Below are positions 36,636-45,570 of a stretch of 64,000 nucleotides of DNA, piece after piece (the stretch's first letter is position 1; every line of letters starts with the position of its first letter). The notes under the pieces were generated by a model that searched no databases, was not told the DNA's origin, and saw only the letters and a program-made list of their open reading frames with translations. Location: the NCBI GenBank assembly GCA_037200975.1, contig JBBCGI010000001.1:4113716-4177715 (forward strand), given 5' to 3'. The DNA is from Pseudomonadota bacterium (lineage in GTDB: Bacteria; Pseudomonadota; Gammaproteobacteria; Steroidobacterales; Steroidobacteraceae). Both the position numbers and the translations under genes were made by a program.

Positions 36636-39296
36636 ATGTCCAGCACACCCAAGTTCCGTCGTGAATCTTCAGGCGCGGGCGATCTGCGCGCGCCGCCCCA
36701 TTCCGTCGAAGCCGAACAGGCGGTGCTCGGTGGGCTCATGCTCGATCGGACCGCCTGGGACAACGTCGGCGACATCGTCGTCGCGGATCATTTTTTCCGC
36801 CCGGATCACAAACTCATATTCGAAAGCATCGCGGCGTTGGCGAGCGAGGCGCAGCCCTGCGATCCGGTTACCGTGTCCGAACACTTGCAGCGGCTCGGTG
36901 TTCTCAACGACGCGGGTGGCCTTGCCTACCTCGGCACGCTGACGCGCGATACGCCGGGCGCGGCGAATGCTCGCGCGTATGCGGAGATCGTCAAGGAGCG
37001 CTCGCTTCTGCGCGACCTGGTCAGCGCGGGCGGTGAGATCGCGAGCTCGGTGTGGAGCGAAGAAGGCGAGAGCGCGCGCGATCTCGTCGATAGGGCCGAG
37101 CGCCGCATCTTCGCGATCGCGGAAGGCTCGAGCCGCGGCAAGGGATACGTAAGCGCCAAAGCCGCCTTGCCGGCGTTGATCGATCAGATCGACGATCTGT
37201 ACAACAACCCCAACAAGCCACGCGGCCTGCCGACCGGCTTCATCGATTTCGATTCCAAGACGGGCGGCCTGCGCGGCGGCGATCTGCTGATCATCGCCGG
37301 GCGCCCCTCGATGGGTAAGACGACGCTGGCCATCAATATCGCCGAACACGCGGCACTGAAAGAAGGCGTGCGCGCGTCAGTCGCCATCTTCTCGCTCGAA
37401 ATGCCCGCGGAACAGCTGCTGACACGCCTGCTGTCGTCGGTGGGCAGCGTGCACCTGGGCAATATCCGCAGCGGCAAGCTGTCCGAGGACGACTGGCCGC
37501 GGATCACCGGGGCGACCAAGCAGCTGCAGGACGCGAAGATCTTCATCGACGACACGCCGGCGCTCACGCCGACGGAGTTGCGCGCGCGTGCGCGGCGCAT
37601 CAAGCGCGAGCATGGGCTCGATCTGATCGTCGTGGACTATCTACAGCTCATGTCGGTGCCCGGCACGAAGGAAAACCGCGCGACGGAGATATCGGAAATT
37701 TCGCGTGGCCTGAAGGCGCTGGCCAAGGAGATTCATTGCCCGGTGATCGCATTGTCGCAGCTGAATCGCGGTGTCGAGCAGCGCGAGAACAAGCGGCCGG
37801 TGATGTCGGATCTTCGCGAGTGCGTGGCGGGCGATACGCTGGTTTGCCTGACCGATGGCCGCCGCGTCCCTATCGCCTCGCTTGTCGGGCAACAACCCGA
37901 AGTCTGGGCGTTGGACGAACAACAGAAACCCGCTCCTGCCCGGGCGGAAATCGTCTGGTCAACCGGCATGAAGCCGGTGTTCGACCTGAAGCTGGCCAGT
38001 GGCCGCCGGATTCGTGCCACTCGTGATCATCGCGTGCTGACCGGGACCGGATGGAAGGCGCTCGGAGATTGCGGTGCAGGAGACAGGGTGGCGTTGGCTC
38101 GTTCAGTTCCGGACGTCGCGTCTCCGATTGAATGGCCGGAGCACTGGCTCGTACTGCTAGGGCACCTCGTCGGCGACGGTAGTTATCTCAAGCATCAACC
38201 CCTTCGATACACCACCGGTTCCGAACTCAACAGTTCGGCCGTCGCGGAGAGCGCTCGGCAATTTGGCAGTCGAGTCTCGCGGCATATTGGTCGCGGAAAC
38301 TGGCATCAACTGGTGATTGCCGGCAATGGCAACCGCTGGCACGCCAGTGGCGTCGGTGCGTGGCTCAAGGAATTGGGCCTTTTCGGCCAGCGTTCGCACG
38401 AGAAGCGTCTTCCATCCGCAGTTTTCCAACTGGGCAATTCGCAGATCGCACTCTTGCTGCGTCATCTCTGGGCGACTGATGGAAGCGTCTCATTACGCCC
38501 GTCGACTCAGCGCGGATCGCCGCGCGTGTATTTCGCGACTTGCAGCGAAGGATTGGCTGGAGATGTTTCCGCTTTGCTGCTGCGCCTGGGCATCGTTGCG
38601 CGCACCCGTGTTACGCATGCTCCGCTGGGCAGGCCCGTTTTTAGCGTCGATGTCTCTGGATCGGGGGATCAAAAGTTGTTTGTCGAACGGGTCGGCGGAT
38701 TCGGCCCACGTGCAGCACCGATAGCGCACCTCAGGACGCTGTTGGCCGGCATATCGGCCAACACCAATGTGGACACCCTGCCAAAAGAAATATTCGGCGC
38801 GGTTCGGCAACGCATGAAATCCGGCGGCATCAGTCAGCGAGCCATGGCCGCATTACGCGGCACGCGGTATGGCGGAAGCGCGCACTTCAAGTTTGCGCCT
38901 TCGAGAGAAGTGATCGCCGAGTACGCCGAACTACTCGATGCGCCGGAACTCAAGGCTTGGGCCGAAGCGCCATTGTTCTGGGATCGGGTCGTTGCCGTGG
39001 AAGCTGGCGGTGAAGTCGAGACCTTCGATCTGACCGTACCTGGACACGCGAACTGGTTAGCTGATGGGATCGTTACGCACAATTCGGGGGCAATCGAGCA
39101 GGATGCAGACATGATCCTGCTCATCTACCGCGAAGAAGTCTACAACAAGGAGACGCCGAAGAAAGGCGTTGCCGACATCGACCTCGCCAAGCACCGTAAT
39201 GGTGAGACGGGCGATATCCGTCTGACTTTCCGCGGTCAATTCAGCCGCTTCGAAAATTATGCCGACCCCGCGTACGGCGAAGGAATCATGCGTTGA
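36636..39296 (+). CDS. dnaB: Replicative DNA helicase DnaB, intein-containing precursor
   Basis: The frame encodes 886 residues: a 465-residue DnaB helicase split by a 421-residue intein. The extein has the N-terminal collar domain (PPHSVEAEQAVLGGLMLD to about 115) and the RecA-like ATPase with P-loop GRPSMGKT near 222-229, IFSLEMPAEQLLTRLLS, LIVVDYLQLM and ALSQLNRGVEQRENKRPVMSDLRE. After the intein come SGAIEQDADMILLIYREEVYN and LAKHRNGETGDIRLTF. Excision would restore a helicase of normal length (E. coli has 471 residues). The hexamer unwinds DNA at the fork on the lagging strand. The stop overlaps the alr TTG start by 4 bp. Confidence 0.98.
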   Translation: MSSTPKFRRESSGAGDLRAPPHSVEAEQAVLGGLMLDRTAWDNVGDIVVADHFFRPDHKLIFESIAALASEAQPCDPVTVSEHLQRLGVLNDAGGLAYLGTLTRDTPGAANARAYAEIVKERSLLRDLVSAGGEIASSVWSEEGESARDLVDRAERRIFAIAEGSSRGKGYVSAKAALPALIDQIDDLYNNPNKPRGLPTGFIDFDSKTGGLRGGDLLIIAGRPSMGKTTLAINIAEHAALKEGVRASVAIFSLEMPAEQLLTRLLSSVGSVHLGNIRSGKLSEDDWPRITGATKQLQDAKIFIDDTPALTPTELRARARRIKREHGLDLIVVDYLQLMSVPGTKENRATEISEISRGLKALAKEIHCPVIALSQLNRGVEQRENKRPVMSDLRECVAGDTLVCLTDGRRVPIASLVGQQPEVWALDEQQKPAPARAEIVWSTGMKPVFDLKLASGRRIRATRDHRVLTGTGWKALGDCGAGDRVALARSVPDVASPIEWPEHWLVLLGHLVGDGSYLKHQPLRYTTGSELNSSAVAESARQFGSRVSRHIGRGNWHQLVIAGNGNRWHASGVGAWLKELGLFGQRSHEKRLPSAVFQLGNSQIALLLRHLWATDGSVSLRPSTQRGSPRVYFATCSEGLAGDVSALLLRLGIVARTRVTHAPLGRPVFSVDVSGSGDQKLFVERVGGFGPRAAPIAHLRTLLAGISANTNVDTLPKEIFGAVRQRMKSGGISQRAMAALRGTRYGGSAHFKFAPSREVIAEYAELLDAPELKAWAEAPLFWDRVVAVEAGGEVETFDLTVPGHANWLADGIVTHNSGAIEQDADMILLIYREEVYNKETPKKGVADIDLAKHRNGETGDIRLTFRGQFSRFENYADPAYGEGIMR
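37821..39083 (+). mobile_element. DnaB intein with LAGLIDADG endonuclease
   Basis: The intein spans precursor residues 396-816. It starts with Cys396 (CVAGDTLVCL, splicing block A), has the block B T-R-D-H at 462-465, and ends with TFDLTVPGHANWLADG (block F) and IVTHN with Asn816 (block G). The +1 extein residue is Ser817. Between the splicing blocks are two LAGLIDADG helices, LLGHLVGDGS with D514 and LLRHLWATDGS with D615, both keeping the catalytic acid, so the homing endonuclease looks intact. The site, after SDLRE in DnaB, is the one used by the Synechocystis DnaB intein. By eye the region is less G+C-rich than the exteins, as expected for a mobile intein. Confidence 0.96.
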
Positions 39297-40387
39297 TCCG
39301 CCTGATCCGCGCGCTGATCGACAGCGCGGCTCTGCGACACAACCTCGGCACGATTCGCGCGTATGCGCCCGGTGCGAAGGTCATGGCGGTCGTGAAAGCC
39401 AATGCATACGGCCACGGCCTTGTCTCGACAGCCCTTGCATTGGCGGATGCGGATTGTTTCGCGGTGGCGCGTCTCGAAGAGGGCATCGCGCTGCGCAGCG
39501 CCGGCGTGCGCGCGCCTGTCGTCCTTCTCGAAGGCGTGTTCAGCGCCGAGCAACTCGCCGAAGCCGCGCACCATGGCTTCGAACTGGTCGTACATGACCC
39601 GCTGCAGATCAAGCTGTTGGAGGCGCATCGCGGTCTCGAGCGATTCATCGTCTGGATCAAGATGGATACCGGCATGAATCGCCTGGGGTTCCGGCCCGAG
39701 GCGTTTGAGCCGGCGCTGACGCGCCTGCGGGCGCTCACCGTGCCCGCGCTCGAGTTGCGCGTCATGACGCATCTCGCGCGCGCCGACGAGCGCGACGTAT
39801 CCATGACCGGCGAACAACTCGCCACGTTCGAGCGCACGCTCGAACAAGCCGAGCTCACGGGAAAGCAGCGCCTCGCCACCAGCATCGGCAATTCCGCCGG
39901 CACGCTCGGCTGGCCACGCGCGCACGGCGACTGGGTGCGCCCGGGGCTTGCGCTCTACGGCGTATCGCCGTTCGCCGGTGAGACCGCCGAGAAACATGGC
40001 CTGAAGCCGGTGATGACGCTCGAGACCACGGTACTGACGGTGCGCGAGGTGAAACGCGGCGAGACGGTCGGTTACGCGGGCGCCTGGCGCGCCGAGCGTG
40101 ACAGCGCCATCGCCATCCTCGCGGCCGGTTATGGCGACGGGCTGCCGCGTCATTTGAACAATGGCACGCCCGTGCTGATCGGCGCCGCGCGTTATCCACT
40201 CGTCGGGCGCGTCTCGATGGACATGATCGCGGTGGATGTGACCGGCGCGGGCAAAATCGCCGCGGGCAATCGCGCGGTGGTCTGGGGGGCGGGGCTGCCG
40301 GTCGAGGAAATCGCCATCCATGCGGATACCATTCCGTACGAACTACTGTGCGGCGTGAGTCAGCGCGTGCCGCTCGAGCTCACCTAG
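39293..40387 (+). CDS. alr: Alanine racemase
   Basis: This PLP enzyme interconverts L- and D-alanine for peptidoglycan. The 364-residue protein starts at TTG 39293, overlapping the dnaB stop. It has AKVMAVVKANAYGHGL with the PLP lysine K35, then WIKMDTGMNRLGF, SIGNSAGTL, VRPGLALYGVSPF, GYGDGLPRHLNNG and the second catalytic region GRVSMDMIAVDVT. dnaB-alr is a conserved pair. In many relatives radA follows directly; here about 5.5 kb of other genes separate them. Confidence 0.97.
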   Translation: MIRLIRALIDSAALRHNLGTIRAYAPGAKVMAVVKANAYGHGLVSTALALADADCFAVARLEEGIALRSAGVRAPVVLLEGVFSAEQLAEAAHHGFELVVHDPLQIKLLEAHRGLERFIVWIKMDTGMNRLGFRPEAFEPALTRLRALTVPALELRVMTHLARADERDVSMTGEQLATFERTLEQAELTGKQRLATSIGNSAGTLGWPRAHGDWVRPGLALYGVSPFAGETAEKHGLKPVMTLETTVLTVREVKRGETVGYAGAWRAERDSAIAILAAGYGDGLPRHLNNGTPVLIGAARYPLVGRVSMDMIAVDVTGAGKIAAGNRAVVWGAGLPVEEIAIHADTIPYELLCGVSQRVPLELT

Positions 40388-40408
40388 CGTTGCATCGGAG
40401 GAGGCGCA

Positions 40409-40801
40409 ATGGACCGATTCACCGGCGGTTGCCTGTGCGGCGATGTGCGTATCGTGGCGACGGGGGCTCCCTACCGGGTCGGCCTCTGCCATTGCCTCGA
40501 TTGCCGCAAGCACCATGGCGCGCTGTTTCACGCCTCCGCGATCTTTCCGCAGGACGCGGTGACGATCGAAGGTGAAACGCGTGATTACGCCGGGCGGTTT
40601 TTCTGTCCCCGCTGCGGCTCTTCTGTCTTTGCGCGCACGGCGGATGAAATCGAAGTGAGCCTGGGATCGCTGGATGCCCCCGACCGGCTGAAGCCGACTT
40701 ACGAAAACTGGATCGTGCGGCGCGAATCCTGGCTACCGCCATTTCCGCTCGCGCGGCGTTACGCGCGCGACCGTGAAACTACGGGACGATTCGAACAGTA
40801 A
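40409..40801 (+). CDS. GFA/CENP-V family zinc-binding protein
   Basis: This 130-residue protein has the cysteine pattern of the glutathione-dependent formaldehyde-activating (GFA) family: GGCLCGDV at about 7-14, LCHCLDCRKHHG at 27-38 and FFCPRCGSS at about 61-69. These cysteines bind two zinc ions. Family members are diverse and few have a proven activity, so a glutathione-adduct or small-molecule role cannot be assigned. The ATG at 40409 follows GGAGGCGCA. It lies 21 bp after alr on the same strand, so it may be co-transcribed, but nothing links their functions. Confidence 0.85.
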   Translation: MDRFTGGCLCGDVRIVATGAPYRVGLCHCLDCRKHHGALFHASAIFPQDAVTIEGETRDYAGRFFCPRCGSSVFARTADEIEVSLGSLDAPDRLKPTYENWIVRRESWLPPFPLARRYARDRETTGRFEQ

Positions 40802-40983
40802 GTCGCGGGCGGCCAGCGGGAACGCGGATCCTTCGTAGCCGCGATCAGTCGCTGCGAACCGCGGCACGAAAATAACGCTGCGCTCCAGCACGTGTGCCTT
40901 GTCACACGAATGCAACGGCCGCTTGGGTTAATCGCGGCAAACAAACACCGGCGTCGCGCCGGTAAATCCTGAACGGAGAAATC

Positions 40984-43926
40984 ATGACGAGAGTTTCCGG
41001 CCGCTTCGTTGCGGCAACTGTTGCCGCATTGACAGTCATCTGCGCTGCCGCTCCCGCGGCGGCGCACGATAGCCGCCACGGGTCTTCGTACCACGGCGGT
41101 TATTTTCACCACTGGAAGCTCCGGCACCAGCGCCGTGCCTCCTTCGAGCTCGACGTGCTGGGCTCGTATTCGACCGGCCTCGGCGCGGGCGCGGCGGAAA
41201 TCGTCGCCTACGATAAAGATTCTCGCCGTCTGTTCCTCATCAACGCGACGGCTTCGAGCGTCGACATCCTGAGCCTGCGCAACCCCGCAGCTCCGACGCT
41301 GCTGAAGCGGCTCGACCTGTCCGCCTTGGGTTCACCCAACAGCGTGGACGTGTACGACGGTGTCCTGGCTATTGCGATCCAGGCCGTGGTGAAGACGGAT
41401 CCCGGTCTCGTTGCCTTCTACACGACCGACGGACAGTCCCTCGGTTCGGCCAAGGTCGGCTCGTTGCCCGACATGCTCACGTTCACGCCCGATGGGCGCA
41501 ATGTGCTCGTGGCCAATGAAGCCGAGCCCAGTGGTTACGGCGCGGGTTTCACGGATCCGGAAGGCACTGTCAGCATCGTGCGCGTGCCTCACAACCGCAA
41601 CGAATGGAAAAAATTCGGCAACGGCAGCGTGCGCACCGTGGGCTTCACGCAGTTCAACGGGCAGGAAGCTGCATTGCGTTCCAAAGGCATCCGGATCTAT
41701 GGGCCGGGCGCCACCGCCGCACAGGACTTCGAACCTGAATACATCGCGGCCTCGGCGGACTCCCGCAAGGCCTACGTGACCCTGCAGGAAAACAACGCCA
41801 TCGCGGTGATCGATATCGACAAGGCAAAGGTGCTGCAGCTGCTGCCGCTGGGCTACAAAGACTACAGCGCGACGCCCGCGGTGAGCGCCACCTACGAGTG
41901 GGACAACCTGCCGTCCATCGGCAGGACCGCCGCTGGCCAGAAGATGACGTTGGGCGGCTTCTCGGGTCTGGCGTACGAAGGCACCACGCGTGACGGAAAA
42001 CTGAAGTTCATCACGCACACGGACCGCGGCCCGAATGCCGAGCCCACGGGCATCCTGCGCCCCTTCGTGCTGCCGCAGTACCACCCGCGCATCGTGCGCT
42101 TCACGCTGGATCCTTCGAACGGCCGTTTCGATCTCACCGAGCAGATCGAATTCAAGCGTCCCGATGGCAGGCCGCTGACGGGTCTGCCGAACACCGCGCT
42201 TTCGGGCGACGCCAACCAGGCCTACAACGATGAAGTGCCGGTGGATCTGTTCGGCAAGGTGCTGCCGCTCGATCCGCTGGGCGGCGACTTCGAGGCGATC
42301 GTGGTCGGCGACGATGGCAGCTTCTGGCTCGGCGACGAGTACCGCCCGGCTATCTACCACTTCGACAAGAAGGGCGTCCTGCTGCAGCGGTACATCCCGG
42401 TGGGCACCCATGCCGCCGCCGGCAAGCCGGTGCCCGCGCCGGGAGTGGCCGGGGAGTTCGGCATCGAAGCGCTGCCGGCCGTCATCGCGCAGCGGCGCCA
42501 GAATCGCGGCGTCGAGGCGCTGGCGGAGCTCGACGGCAAGTTGTACGCGTTCGTGCAGAGCCCGGTCCGCAACCCGGTTGCTCTCACCAACGGTGCGTTG
42601 AACGCCATGCGCAACGTGCGTGTGGTGGAGTTCGATCCCGAGACGCTGGCCACGCGCCAGTTCCTCTACGAGATGGACAATCCCGTGCCGCTGAATGCCA
42701 CCGACACGCGCGCGGACAAGATCGGCGACGCCACGGTGTCGGGCAGCGGTGAATTCCTGGTGGTGGAGCGGGACGACGACAACGTGCCCGCCATCGAGCT
42801 GCCGGCCATCACCAAGAAGGTGTATTCGTTCACGCTCGGCACGGCCACCGACATCACCGCGCTGGACACTATCTACCCAGTGGTGCGCAACGGCGCGACG
42901 GTCAACCTCTCGCTGGACCAGATGACGGTGGATGAACTCGCCACCGTGGGCGTGCGCGGCGTCGTCAAGACGCTGCACGTGGACCTCGCCGCGGCCGGCT
43001 ACGCCTCGGTGCAGAAAGTGGAGGGTCTGACCATCCTGGACGATGGACGCATTGCCGTGATCAACGACAACGACTTCGGAGTCGCGCAGATCCAGGTGGA
43101 CAATGCCACGGGCCTGTTCAAGCTCGCGCCCGGTTACAACCCGGAGCCCGTGACGCTCGGACTCATCGATGTACCGGGCCTCGACGCCTCGGACCGCGAT
43201 TCGAAGATCAGCATCCGCGACTGGCCGCTGCTCGGCATGTATCAACCCGACGCCATCGCGGCCTACCAGGCTCGCGGACGTACCTACCTGGTCACCGCCA
43301 ACGAAGGCGACGCACGCGACTGGCCGGGTTTTGCCGAAGAGTCGCGGGTCAGCGCGCTCGCGCTGGACCCGGTGGCATTCCCGAATGGCGCCGTGCTCAA
43401 GCAGAACGCCAATCTGGGCCGCCACACCGTGACCAAGGCGCTGGGTGATGTCGATGGTGATGGAGATTACGACCGCCTGTACACGCTCGGCGGCCGTTCA
43501 TTCTCGATCTGGTCCACGTCGGGCGAGCAGGTCTACGACAGCGGCGCGGGGTTCGAGCGCATCACGGCGTTCGATGACGCGGCGCACTTCAATGCCAGCA
43601 ACGACAACACCAACTTCGACGACCGTTCCGACAACAAGGGACCGGAGCCGGAAGGAGTGGCGTTGGGCGAGATCGACGGTCGCACCTATGCGTTCATCGG
43701 CCTCGAGCGCACTGGCGGGCTCATGATGTACGACGTGACCGACCCGTCGGAGACCTTCTTCGTCGACTTTCTCAACAACCGGGATTTCGACGCTGGCACC
43801 GGCGACCTGGGACCCGAAGGTGTGCACTTCATCCCCGCCCGCGAAAGCCCGAACGGCCAGCCGCTCGTGGCGGTGGCCAACGAGATCAGCGGCACCGTGA
43901 CGCTGTACGCGGTGAAGAAGAAGTAG
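40984..43926 (+). CDS. Exported double-propeller protein: choice-of-anchor-I split by phytase-like domain
   Basis: A 980-residue exported protein with signal peptide ending AAAPAAAHD. Residues about 50-292 match the first part of choice-of-anchor-I proteins (AEIVAYDKDSRRLFLINA, LPDMLTFTPDGRNVLVANEAEPSGYG, DFEPEYIAASADSRKAYVTLQENNAIAVIDI, LGYKD). About 293-730 is an esterase-like phytase domain (GGFSGLAYEG, FITHTDRGPNAEP, DFEAIVVGDDGSFWLGDEYRP, KVEGLTILDDGRIAVINDND). From about 733 the first domain resumes with LDASDRDSKISIRDWPLLGMYQPDAIA, TYLVTANEGDARDW, YTLGGRSFSIW and the end PEGVHFIPA. No LPXTG or PEP-CTERM tail is present. A periplasmic or secreted phosphoesterase role is plausible; substrate unknown. 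It ends at a strong shared terminator. Confidence 0.85.
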   Translation: MTRVSGRFVAATVAALTVICAAAPAAAHDSRHGSSYHGGYFHHWKLRHQRRASFELDVLGSYSTGLGAGAAEIVAYDKDSRRLFLINATASSVDILSLRNPAAPTLLKRLDLSALGSPNSVDVYDGVLAIAIQAVVKTDPGLVAFYTTDGQSLGSAKVGSLPDMLTFTPDGRNVLVANEAEPSGYGAGFTDPEGTVSIVRVPHNRNEWKKFGNGSVRTVGFTQFNGQEAALRSKGIRIYGPGATAAQDFEPEYIAASADSRKAYVTLQENNAIAVIDIDKAKVLQLLPLGYKDYSATPAVSATYEWDNLPSIGRTAAGQKMTLGGFSGLAYEGTTRDGKLKFITHTDRGPNAEPTGILRPFVLPQYHPRIVRFTLDPSNGRFDLTEQIEFKRPDGRPLTGLPNTALSGDANQAYNDEVPVDLFGKVLPLDPLGGDFEAIVVGDDGSFWLGDEYRPAIYHFDKKGVLLQRYIPVGTHAAAGKPVPAPGVAGEFGIEALPAVIAQRRQNRGVEALAELDGKLYAFVQSPVRNPVALTNGALNAMRNVRVVEFDPETLATRQFLYEMDNPVPLNATDTRADKIGDATVSGSGEFLVVERDDDNVPAIELPAITKKVYSFTLGTATDITALDTIYPVVRNGATVNLSLDQMTVDELATVGVRGVVKTLHVDLAAAGYASVQKVEGLTILDDGRIAVINDNDFGVAQIQVDNATGLFKLAPGYNPEPVTLGLIDVPGLDASDRDSKISIRDWPLLGMYQPDAIAAYQARGRTYLVTANEGDARDWPGFAEESRVSALALDPVAFPNGAVLKQNANLGRHTVTKALGDVDGDGDYDRLYTLGGRSFSIWSTSGEQVYDSGAGFERITAFDDAAHFNASNDNTNFDDRSDNKGPEPEGVALGEIDGRTYAFIGLERTGGLMMYDVTDPSETFFVDFLNNRDFDAGTGDLGPEGVHFIPARESPNGQPLVAVANEISGTVTLYAVKKK

Positions 43927-43949
43927 CCCGCACAACGTGGGGCAAACAA

Positions 43950-43979
43950 AAGGGCCGGGTTCTCGCGAACCCGGCCCTT
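43950..43979. terminator. Bidirectional intrinsic terminator
   Basis: AAGGGCCGGGTTC and its complement GAACCCGGCCCTT form a 13-bp stem with loop TCGC. CTTTGTTT follows on the plus strand and TTGTTTG on the minus strand, so it ends both the double-propeller gene and the convergent FHA gene. Confidence 0.92.
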
Positions 43980-43998
43980 CTTTGTTTCTGCGCTGACC

Positions 43999-44712
43999 CT
44001 AGGCTTCGAAGAAGCCCATCTTCACGCCCGCCAGCTGGATCACGTCGTTGTCCGTGAGCTTGCGAGCCTGGCTGCCGATGGCGGTGCCGTTGACCAGCGG
44101 ATAATTGTTAGGCGTATCGCTGTCGACGTGCACGATGAAGAAGCCATCCTGCCGGCGCGTGATCGCGGCGACCTGGATACCCGGCCGGCCGAGCGTCGTC
44201 AGCGCCTTGTTCAGCTCCAGCTCGCGGCCCGCGAAGGAGCCCGAGAGAACCTGCAGCTTGGCCTTCTTGACCGGCGTCTTGCCGTCGAGACTCTTGCGCA
44301 CGCCGCTGGCGGACACATCCGCGGAAACTTTTTCCGCCCGGTCCTTGGCCGCCTGCATCTTCTCGGCCGCGGGGCGCGACGACGGCTGGATGACCATCGT
44401 CTTTTCGAATTCGTCCTGGGCCTCGTCGTCTTCGACGAAGCGCAGCTGGTGGTGGCCCACCGTCACGACGTCGCCGTGCTGCATCGCATGCTTCTTGATG
44501 AGCTTGCCGTTCACGTACGTGCCGTTGGTGCTGTTCAGATCCTCGAGGAATGAATCGTTGAGGATGTTGATGATCAGCGAGTGATGACCCGACACCGCCG
44601 AATTGTCGATGCGGATGTCATTGTCGGGGAGCCGGCCAATGGTGTACCGCTCCTTGTTCATGTTGTATTCGGCGAGGACCTGGTTATCCAGGCTTAAGAC
44701 CAGACGTGCCAT
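43999..44712 (-). CDS. FHA-domain protein (two FHA-like domains)
   Basis: This 237-residue cytoplasmic protein begins MARLVLSLDNQVL. The first FHA domain (about 1-95) has the phosphothreonine-binding residues in YTIGRLPDNDI, SGHHSLI and NSTNGTYVNG. A charged linker (about 100-150, Ala/Lys-rich) contains several Thr/Ser residues, including EKTMVIQPSS. A second, degenerate FHA fold follows (about 152-236: LQVLSGSFAGRELELNKALTTLGRPG, TPNNYPLVNGTAIG, LTDNDVIQLAGVKMGFF). It lies 12 bp downstream of the PP2C phosphatase gene, so phosphothreonine binding and removal are paired. No Ser/Thr kinase is in the window. It may be a general signalling adaptor. Confidence 0.88.
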   Translation of the reverse strand: MARLVLSLDNQVLAEYNMNKERYTIGRLPDNDIRIDNSAVSGHHSLIINILNDSFLEDLNSTNGTYVNGKLIKKHAMQHGDVVTVGHHQLRFVEDDEAQDEFEKTMVIQPSSRPAAEKMQAAKDRAEKVSADVSASGVRKSLDGKTPVKKAKLQVLSGSFAGRELELNKALTTLGRPGIQVAAITRRQDGFFIVHVDSDTPNNYPLVNGTAIGSQARKLTDNDVIQLAGVKMGFFEA

Positions 44713-44724
44713 TGTTTTCGTCCC

Positions 44725-45570
44725 TTAACTGAACCAGCCAAGAAGTTTGTCCATCACTCCGCGACTCGCCGGGAACGCTTCGTTCGCCTGCGCGAGCACC
44801 ACCGAGACGTTGTCGCGACCGCCGTTCTCGTTGGCTAACTGAATCAACTGCTTAGCAACCGTATCTAGGTTAGCACCAAAGGTGCTTATAGTTAAACGGA
44901 TGTCTTCATCTTCGACCATGTCGGACAAACCGTCCGAGCACAGGATGAAGATATCGCCCTTGTCCACCGGGTGTTCCTGCACCTCGACGTCCACCTGGGG
45001 TTCGACTCCCAGCGCGCGGGTCACGTAGTTCTTGTTGGCGGCGCGCTGCGCTTCTTCGGGTGAGTAGAAGCCGCGATCCACCAGTTCCTGAAGTAGTGAG
45101 TGGTCCATGGTCACCTGGGCGATGGCGCTGCCGCGCTGGCGATACAGGCGCGAGTCACCCACGTGCGCGATGGAGATCTTGTTGTCGTAGAACAGGGCGG
45201 CGACCACGGTCGTGCCCATGCCTTCGCATTCGGCCTGCGAACGCGCGGTCTGATAGATGATCTTGTTTGCGCGAGTGATGGCGTCTCGCAGCACGATGGA
45301 CGGGCGGGTGAGGCCGGTGCTGCGGTCGATCGAGCCGAGATCCTCGCGCGCCAATCCTTCCCGGACCAGGTTCGTGATGGTCTTGACCGCGATGCCGCTG
45401 GCAACTTCACCGGCGTTGTAGCCGCCCATGCCATCAGCAAGGACCAGCAAGCCGACTTCGACGTCGGATGCGATGGTGTCCTCGTTGTGTTCGCGGACGC
45501 GTCCCGTGTCGGTCTGGCCAACAAAGGTGAGCTTGCCCTTCAAAGTCACGGGCGAACCCCACGGACGCAT
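44725..45570 (-). CDS. PP2C-family serine/threonine phosphatase
   Basis: This 281-residue metal-dependent phosphatase has all the PPM motifs: GQTDTGRVREHNEDT, LLVLADGMGGYNAGEVAS (metal-binding Asp-Gly), GMGTTVVAALF, IAHVGDSRLYR, TMDHSLLQELVDRG, ILCSDGLSDMV and GRDNVSVVLA. It removes phosphate from Ser/Thr in cytoplasmic proteins, and its FHA partner follows 12 bp later. The ATG at 45570 lacks a clear ribosome-binding site; the GTG at residue 8 or TTG at residue 9 is possible. Codons 221-245 (nt 44838-44908 or so) are unusually A/T-rich compared with the rest of the gene. It resembles Stp1/PrpC-type phosphatases rather than one tied to a secretion cluster. Confidence 0.93.
   Translation of the reverse strand: MRPWGSPVTLKGKLTFVGQTDTGRVREHNEDTIASDVEVGLLVLADGMGGYNAGEVASGIAVKTITNLVREGLAREDLGSIDRSTGLTRPSIVLRDAITRANKIIYQTARSQAECEGMGTTVVAALFYDNKISIAHVGDSRLYRQRGSAIAQVTMDHSLLQELVDRGFYSPEEAQRAANKNYVTRALGVEPQVDVEVQEHPVDKGDIFILCSDGLSDMVEDEDIRLTISTFGANLDTVAKQLIQLANENGGRDNVSVVLAQANEAFPASRGVMDKLLGWFS

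Noticed and set aside
40915-40940. Pho-box-like sequence upstream of the phytase-like gene
   Set aside because: CTTGTCACACGAATGCAAC has only partial likeness to the two-part PHO box and the spacing does not fit.
41332-43425. Nearly 700-codon antisense frame inside the double-propeller gene
   Set aside because: Its product is low-complexity (His/Arg/Val-rich) and is the mirror of a well-supported coding frame. No start signal.
43999-45570. FHA/PP2C pair as part of a type VI secretion cluster
   Set aside because: No TssA-M, Hcp, VgrG or ClpV homologue is present in the window, so the link is unsupported.
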